Positions 59,728 through 64,000 of a stretch of 64,000 nt of DNA are shown here, piece by piece. Each line of letters begins with the position of its first letter. The first letter of the stretch is position 1. The stretch comes from Pseudomonadota bacterium (GTDB taxonomy: Bacteria > Pseudomonadota > Alphaproteobacteria > Kiloniellales > JACOMY01). The position numbers and the translations under genes are program-made. Where the stretch lies: the NCBI GenBank assembly GCA_029781795.1, contig JAKOWB010000130.1:29149-93148 (forward strand), read 5' to 3'. A model generated the notes under the pieces. The model saw only the letters and a list, made by a program, of their open reading frames with translations. It had not been told where the DNA came from and made no database searches.

Positions 59728-61547
59728 CACCGCCGCCCGAACAGCCGCTCGATGTCAGCCAGCTTCAGCTCGACGTAGGTGGGGCGGCCGTGGTTGCACT
59801 GGCCGGAGTGCGGCGTCGCCTCCATCTGGCGCAGCAGGGCGTTCATCTCCTCCGCCGTCAGGCGGCGGCCGGCGCGCACCGAGCCGTGGCAGGCCAGGGT
59901 GCCGCAGACCTCGGCCAGGCGCTCCTTCAGGGCGAAGGCCTGGCCCAGCTCGGCCAGCTCGTCGGCGAGGTCGCGCACCAGGCCCTTCACGTCGGTCTGG
60001 CCGAGCAGGGCCGGCACCTCGCGCACCACCACGGCGCCCTGGCCGAAGGCCTCCAGCACCAGGCCGATCTCGGCCAGCTCCTCGGCGCGGGCGGCCAGGC
60101 GTTCGGCGCCGCCGCCCTCCAGCTCCACCACCACCGGCAGCAGCAGGGCCTGGCGGGCGACGCCCTTGGCCGCCATCTCGGCCTTCATGCGCTCGTAGAC
60201 CAGGCGCTCGTGCGCCGCGTGCTGGTCGACGATGACCAGGCCGTCCGGCGTCTCGGCCACGACGTAGGTGGCGAAGAGCTGCGCCCGCGCCGCGCCCAGC
60301 GGATGGTCTGGCATGGCGGGCGCCGGCTCAGGCGCCGCGGCGCGGACCTGCGGCTGCAGGGCGAGGCCCGGCAGCGTGCCGCCGGCCGGCGCCAGCGGCG
60401 CGTGGTATTGCGCGACGGCCTCGGCCAGGCCGCGCGCCGGCGCCGAACCGCTGCGCCAGGGCTGCTGGTAGGAGGGCGCCGGCGCCGCGCCCGCTTCCGG
60501 CCGGAAGGCGCCGAGCGCGCCGGCCGCGACCGTGGTCGAGGCGCGGTGCCCGGCGGCGGCCAGGGCATGGCGCAGCGCGCCGACGATCAGGCCGCGCACC
60601 AGGCCGGCGTCGCGGAAGCGCACCTCGGCCTTCATTGGATGCACGTTGACGTCGACCTCGGCCGGCGGCAGCTCGAGGAAGAGTGCCACCAGCGGATGGC
60701 GGTTGCCGGCCAGGAAGTCCTGGTAGGCGCCGCGGATCGCGCCGTAGAGCAGCTTGTCGCGCACCGCGCGGCCGTTGACGAAGAGGTACTGGTGCTGCGT
60801 CGTGGCGCGGTTCAGCGTCGGCAGCCCGGCGTAGCCCGACAGCTTCACGCCCTCGCGCAGCGCCTCGATCGGCAGGGCGTTGTCGGCGAAGTCGCGGCCG
60901 AGGATGGCGGCCAGGCGCTTCAGGCGGCGGTCCAGCAGCTCGCCCTGCCCCGCCGGCAGGTCGAGCAGGCGGCGCCCATCGGCTTCCAGCCGGAAGGAGA
61001 CGGCGGGGTGCGCCATGGCAAGGCGCGCCACCACGTCCTCCACCGCCTGGGTCTCGCTGCGCGCCGACTTCAGGAACTTGAGGCGCGCCGGCGTGGCGTA
61101 GAAGAGGTCGGCGACTTCGACCCGCGTGCCGAAGCCGCCGGCCGCCGGCTCCGCCCCGCCCTTGCGGCCGCCCTCGACGCGCAGCTGCCAGGCCGTGTCC
61201 TGGCCCTTGGGACGCGAGGTGATGGTGAGCCGCGCCACCGCGGCGATGGAGGGCAGCGCCTCGCCGCGGAAGCCGAGGAAGCGGATGTCGACCAGGTCGT
61301 CGTCCGGCAGCTTCGAGGTGACGTGGCGCTCGACCGCGAGGTCCAGTTCCTCCGGCGTCATGCCGCGCCCATCGTCGGCGACCGCCAGGAAGGAGGCGCC
61401 GCCGTCGCGCAGGCTGACCTCGACCCGCGTCGCGCCGGCGTCCAGCGCGTTCTCCACCAGCTCCTTCGCCGCCGAGGCCGGGCGCTCCACCACCTCGCCG
61501 GCGGCGATGCGGTTGACCAGTGTCTCGGGCAGGCGGCGGAGGCTCAT
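59727..61547 (-). CDS. mutL: DNA mismatch repair protein MutL
   Basis: ATPase/endonuclease that links MutS mismatch recognition to strand excision. The 606-aa protein has the GHKL ATPase motifs '[16 protein letters not shown]', 'VADDGRGM' and '[20 protein letters not shown]'. An Ala/Pro-rich linker covers about 330-410. The C-terminal domain carries the metal endonuclease motif '[15 protein letters not shown]' (DQHAxxERxxYE intact), with 'ACHGSVRAG' and '[11 protein letters not shown]'. So it nicks DNA itself, as expected where MutH is absent. Its ATG overlaps the pgi stop by 4 nt. Confidence 0.96.
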   Translation of the reverse strand: MSLRRLPETLVNRIAAGEVVERPASAAKELVENALDAGATRVEVSLRDGGASFLAVADDGRGMTPEELDLAVERHVTSKLPDDDLVDIRFLGFRGEALPSIAAVARLTITSRPKGQDTAWQLRVEGGRKGGAEPAAGGFGTRVEVADLFYATPARLKFLKSARSETQAVEDVVARLAMAHPAVSFRLEADGRRLLDLPAGQGELLDRRLKRLAAILGRDFADNALPIEALREGVKLSGYAGLPTLNRATTQHQYLFVNGRAVRDKLLYGAIRGAYQDFLAGNRHPLVALFLELPPAEVDVNVHPMKAEVRFRDAGLVRGLIVGALRHALAAAGHRASTTVAAGALGAFRPEAGAAPAPSYQQPWRSGSAPARGLAEAVAQYHAPLAPAGGTLPGLALQPQVRAAAPEPAPAMPDHPLGAARAQLFATYVVAETPDGLVIVDQHAAHERLVYERMKAEMAAKGVARQALLLPVVVELEGGGAERLAARAEELAEIGLVLEAFGQGAVVVREVPALLGQTDVKGLVRDLADELAELGQAFALKERLAEVCGTLACHGSVRAGRRLTAEEMNALLRQMEATPHSGQCNHGRPTYVELKLADIERLFGRR

Positions 61548-62809
61548 GTGTCCTGCATCTCCGCCAGATACTTGCGGGTCAGCAGCTTGCCCTGCTCCAC
61601 CGCCGGCTGGCCGAAGGGCGAGACGCCCATGAGGTCGCCGGCCAGGATGGTCTCCAGCAGGAAGTGCTGCAGCAGGGCGCCGAGCGCCGCCTCGTCCAGG
61701 CGCGGCAGCACGAACTGCCGCAGCGGCAGGCCCCTGGCGGCTATGGTGTCGGCGGTGGCGCGCGCCTCGGCGTCCAGCAGGTCGCCCATCGTCCGGCCCT
61801 TCAGGTAGTCGAGGCCGGCGACCGGCGGCTCCAGGCTGGCGCCCTGGCCCCGCGTCTCCACCCGGATCAGCGAGAAGAGCTTGTCGCGCGGCCCGTCGAG
61901 ATAGAGCTGAAGCTGGCTGTGCTGGTCGACCGTGCCGAGGGCGCGGATCGGCGTCTGCCCCTGCCCCTCCTTGCCCAGGCTTTCGGCCCAGAGCTGGCGG
62001 TACCAGAAGCCCAGCGTGCCGAGGCGGTCGCAGTAGGGAAAGAGCACCTGCTGGCTGGCGCCGGCCCGCATCCAGGCGACGGCCAGGGCGGCCCCGGCCA
62101 CCGGCGGCGCGGCCTCGCCGGCGACGCGCAGGTCGCGCATCACCGCGGCGGCGCCGGCGCGGATGGCGCCGATGTCGAGGCCGCCGACCGCCGCCGGCAG
62201 CAGCGCGACGGAGGAGAGGGCGGTGTAGCGCCCGCCGAGGTCGGCTTCGTGCGGCAGCACGGTCAGGCCCTGCGCCGCCGCCAGCCTGCCCAGCGGCGAG
62301 TCCGGCACCTCGGTCAGGGCGAAGACCCGCGCCGCGCGCTCGGCCGCGGAGAGGCCGGCGAAGCGCGGCAGCAGGGCGATGGCCTGGGCCAGGGTCTCCA
62401 CCGTGCCGCCGGACTTGGAGACGATGAGCAGCGCGGTCTCGCGCGGCTCGATCGAGGTTGCCAGCAGGTCCAGCGTGTCGGGATCGACGTTGTCGAAGAA
62501 GCGCACCGCCGGACGCTCGGCCCTGGGGCCGAAGCCGCGGTCGGCCAGCGCCAGCAGCGTCTGCCCGCCGAGCGAGGAGCCGCCGGTGCCCAGTACGATC
62601 AGCGTCTTGCAGCGCCCGGCGATGGCATCGCCCAGCGCGGTCAGCGCAGCGACGTCGCTGGTCCGCTCGGGCAGCGCCAGGATCGGCGCCGCGTCGCGGC
62701 CGGGAATGGCCAGGTGCGCGCGGGCGGCGGCGGCGGCCTTGCCACAAAGCTCGGCAAAGGCGGCCGGCGGCCGCGCGGCGGTGAGGTCGTGGCGATAGGG
62801 CAGGGTCAT
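61544..62809 (-). CDS. pgi: glucose-6-phosphate isomerase
   Basis: Interconverts glucose-6-phosphate and fructose-6-phosphate. The 421-aa protein, shorter than the 549-aa enteric enzyme, has two SIS domains: '[20 protein letters not shown]' and '[20 protein letters not shown]'. Active-site elements are '[20 protein letters not shown]' (catalytic His) and a C-terminal Lys in '[15 protein letters not shown]'. Four-base overlap with mutL. It may supply hexose phosphates for the nucleotide sugars, though it lies 12 kb from the EPS genes. Confidence 0.93.
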   Translation of the reverse strand: MTLPYRHDLTAARPPAAFAELCGKAAAAARAHLAIPGRDAAPILALPERTSDVAALTALGDAIAGRCKTLIVLGTGGSSLGGQTLLALADRGFGPRAERPAVRFFDNVDPDTLDLLATSIEPRETALLIVSKSGGTVETLAQAIALLPRFAGLSAAERAARVFALTEVPDSPLGRLAAAQGLTVLPHEADLGGRYTALSSVALLPAAVGGLDIGAIRAGAAAVMRDLRVAGEAAPPVAGAALAVAWMRAGASQQVLFPYCDRLGTLGFWYRQLWAESLGKEGQGQTPIRALGTVDQHSQLQLYLDGPRDKLFSLIRVETRGQGASLEPPVAGLDYLKGRTMGDLLDAEARATADTIAARGLPLRQFVLPRLDEAALGALLQHFLLETILAGDLMGVSPFGQPAVEQGKLLTRKYLAEMQDT

Positions 62810-62920
62810 GGGACTCGGAGTCGCTCCTGGTCAGGGTAGCAGGCGGGGGATGCCGGAAGAACCCTGGGGCGCGGCGGGGGGTTCCGTGACCGCCCGCCGC
62901 CCCGGAACGACGGCGCGTCC

Positions 62921-64000
62921 TTACTGCCCTGACGACGCCAGTCCCTCGGGCTGTCCCACAACCACGACGGCCAGTTTCCGCGGGTCGAGCCACTTCTTCG
63001 CCACGCGGCGCACCTCGTCGGCGGTCAGGCCGGCGTAGTAGCTGGCACGCTTGTCGACGTAGTCGATGCCCAGGTCCGCGCGCTGGATCGCCACCAGCAG
63101 GTCGGCGATGCCGTCGGAGGAGGTGAGGCGCAGCGCGAAGGAGCCGGTGAGGTAGGTGATGGCCTTGGCCACCTCCTCGTCCGTCGGCCCCTCGGCGGCG
63201 AGGCGCGTCCACTCCTGGCGCATGATGTCGAGCGTCTCGGCGGCACGGGCGTTCTGCGTGCCGGCGCCGGCGTACCAGAGGCCGGCGTGGTCGCGCGCGC
63301 TGATGTCGCTCCACACGCTGTAGGCCAGGCCGCGCTTCTCGCGCACCTCCTCGTAGAGGCGCGAGGAGAAGGTGCCGCCGCCGAGCACGTAGTTCACCAC
63401 CGCGGCGGCGTAGAAGTCGGGATCGTCGCGCTTCGGGCCGGGCTGCGCCAGGTAGATGACCGACTGCGTCACCGGCTTCTCGACCACGAGCTGCTGGCCG
63501 CCGCCCTGCGGCGTCACCTCGGGCACCGCCAGCGCCGGGCTGGTCTTGGGCAGGCCGCCGAAGACCCGGTCGAGCAACGGGCCCAGCTCCTCCGGCGTGA
63601 TGTCGCCGACCACGCCGATCTTCAGCGTATCGAGCGCCAGGCGCTCCTTCACATAGGCGCGCAGGTCCTCGGCGGTCAGCTTGCCCACGGTCTCCGGCGT
63701 GCCTTCGGCCGGACGGCCATAGGGGTGGCCGGCGAAGACCAGGCGGTCCAGCGTGTCGTAGGCCACGGCGTTGGGGTCGTTGGCCTTGCGCGAGAGGCGC
63801 ACGAGAAGCTGGCTGCGGATGCGCTCCACCGGCTCGGCGTCGAAGCGCGGCTCGGTCAGCGCCAGGTGCAGCAGCTCGGCCGCGCGGTCGCGCGTCTTGG
63901 TCAGCGTGATCACCGAGCCGCTGAGATCGTCGTCGCTGGCCGAGAAGCCGAGCTGGATCGAGAGGCGGTCGAGCTCGCCCTGGAAGGCCTGCGAGTCGAG
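62921..64000 (-). CDS. M16-family peptidase, 5' end beyond window
   Basis: Pitrilysin/processing-peptidase-type protein; the last 359 residues are visible and the start is outside the window. '[20 protein letters not shown]' and '[20 protein letters not shown]' belong to the first domain. '[20 protein letters not shown]' is the R..Y region of the C-terminal domain, with '[20 protein letters not shown]' after it. The HxxEH zinc motif, if present, would be upstream, so it cannot be told whether this is the catalytic or the inactive partner of the usual M16 pair. Many relatives are periplasmic. Confidence 0.87.
   Translation of the reverse strand, partial: LDSQAFQGELDRLSIQLGFSASDDDLSGSVITLTKTRDRAAELLHLALTEPRFDAEPVERIRSQLLVRLSRKANDPNAVAYDTLDRLVFAGHPYGRPAEGTPETVGKLTAEDLRAYVKERLALDTLKIGVVGDITPEELGPLLDRVFGGLPKTSPALAVPEVTPQGGGQQLVVEKPVTQSVIYLAQPGPKRDDPDFYAAAVVNYVLGGGTFSSRLYEEVREKRGLAYSVWSDISARDHAGLWYAGAGTQNARAAETLDIMRQEWTRLAAEGPTDEEVAKAITYLTGSFALRLTSSDGIADLLVAIQRADLGIDYVDKRASYYAGLTADEVRRVAKKWLDPRKLAVVVVGQPEGLASSGQ

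Overview
The window is 64 kb of very GC-rich, densely coded bacterial DNA with strong third-position GC bias. The gene content (ugpBAEC, a phaB-type acetoacetyl-CoA reductase, a TRIC channel, AHP-like and S13 proteins) and the short palindromic repeats fit an alphaproteobacterium, most likely of the Rhodospirillales. That placement is inference; no rRNA, tRNA or lineage-specific marker is present. I see no CRISPR array, insertion sequence, prophage or integrase.

Layout. (1) 1-5143: an Ada-type DNA repair gene cut by the left edge, divergent from a complete ugpB-A-E-C glycerol-3-phosphate ABC importer with a candidate Pho box upstream. (2) 5291-8984: a type I secretion ABC exporter and its HlyD adaptor, minus strand. 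(3) 9360-48934: a roughly 40-kb exopolysaccharide (EPS) locus of the Wzx/Wzy type. (4) 48937-64000: mostly household and stress genes. These include a gamma-glutamyltransferase-family protein, a TRIC channel, two secreted proteins (one a SodC-fold protein that has lost its metal ligands), gloB-GST-cupin, a DMT exporter, a CMD-domain protein, phaB, an S13 D,D-peptidase, pgi-mutL with a small partner gene, and an M16 peptidase cut by the right edge.

The EPS locus reads as a near-complete pathway. Its first block on the plus strand encodes a secreted unknown protein, an outer-membrane beta-barrel, a short Wza-like export protein, a Wzc/GumC-type co-polymerase with tyrosine kinase, and a membrane-anchored protein. 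Next come a Wzy/WaaL-like protein and a WcaJ-type initiating transferase on the minus strand. A divergent block follows with a PPP-family phosphatase, a nucleotidyltransferase-fold protein, UDP-xylose synthase and an FkbM methyltransferase. A 14-gene minus-strand operon (36775 down to 22706), with many 4-base start/stop overlaps, encodes glycosyltransferases, a flippase, a CDP-6-deoxyhexose pathway (rfbF, rfbG, an RmlC-like epimerase and a reductase), a tightly nested 52-aa ORF, a methyltransferase and a second Wzy-like polymerase. A plus-strand operon (36878-41188) carries three glycosyltransferases and a GalE-like epimerase. It converges on an amidotransferase, carbamoyltransferase and GT2 group. 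A last plus-strand operon carries a GT4, gmhA and hldE, and runs into the GGT-family gene. The predicted polymer is a heteropolysaccharide that may carry glucose/galactose, xylose, a 6-deoxyhexose and heptose, with methyl, carbamoyl and possibly amide decoration.

Most notable non-routine signals: the metal-ligand-less SodC-fold protein (52351-53031); a 62-nt compound inverted repeat in the divergent promoter between the WcaJ-like and phosphatase genes (18795-18856); the 52-aa ORF with 4-base overlaps on both sides (29642-29800); an 11-codon leader ORF whose stop overlaps the GTG start of the tyrosine kinase gene (12768-12803); and a repeat family whose terminal CTAG supplies stop codons of adjacent genes (15908, 55085, 55190).
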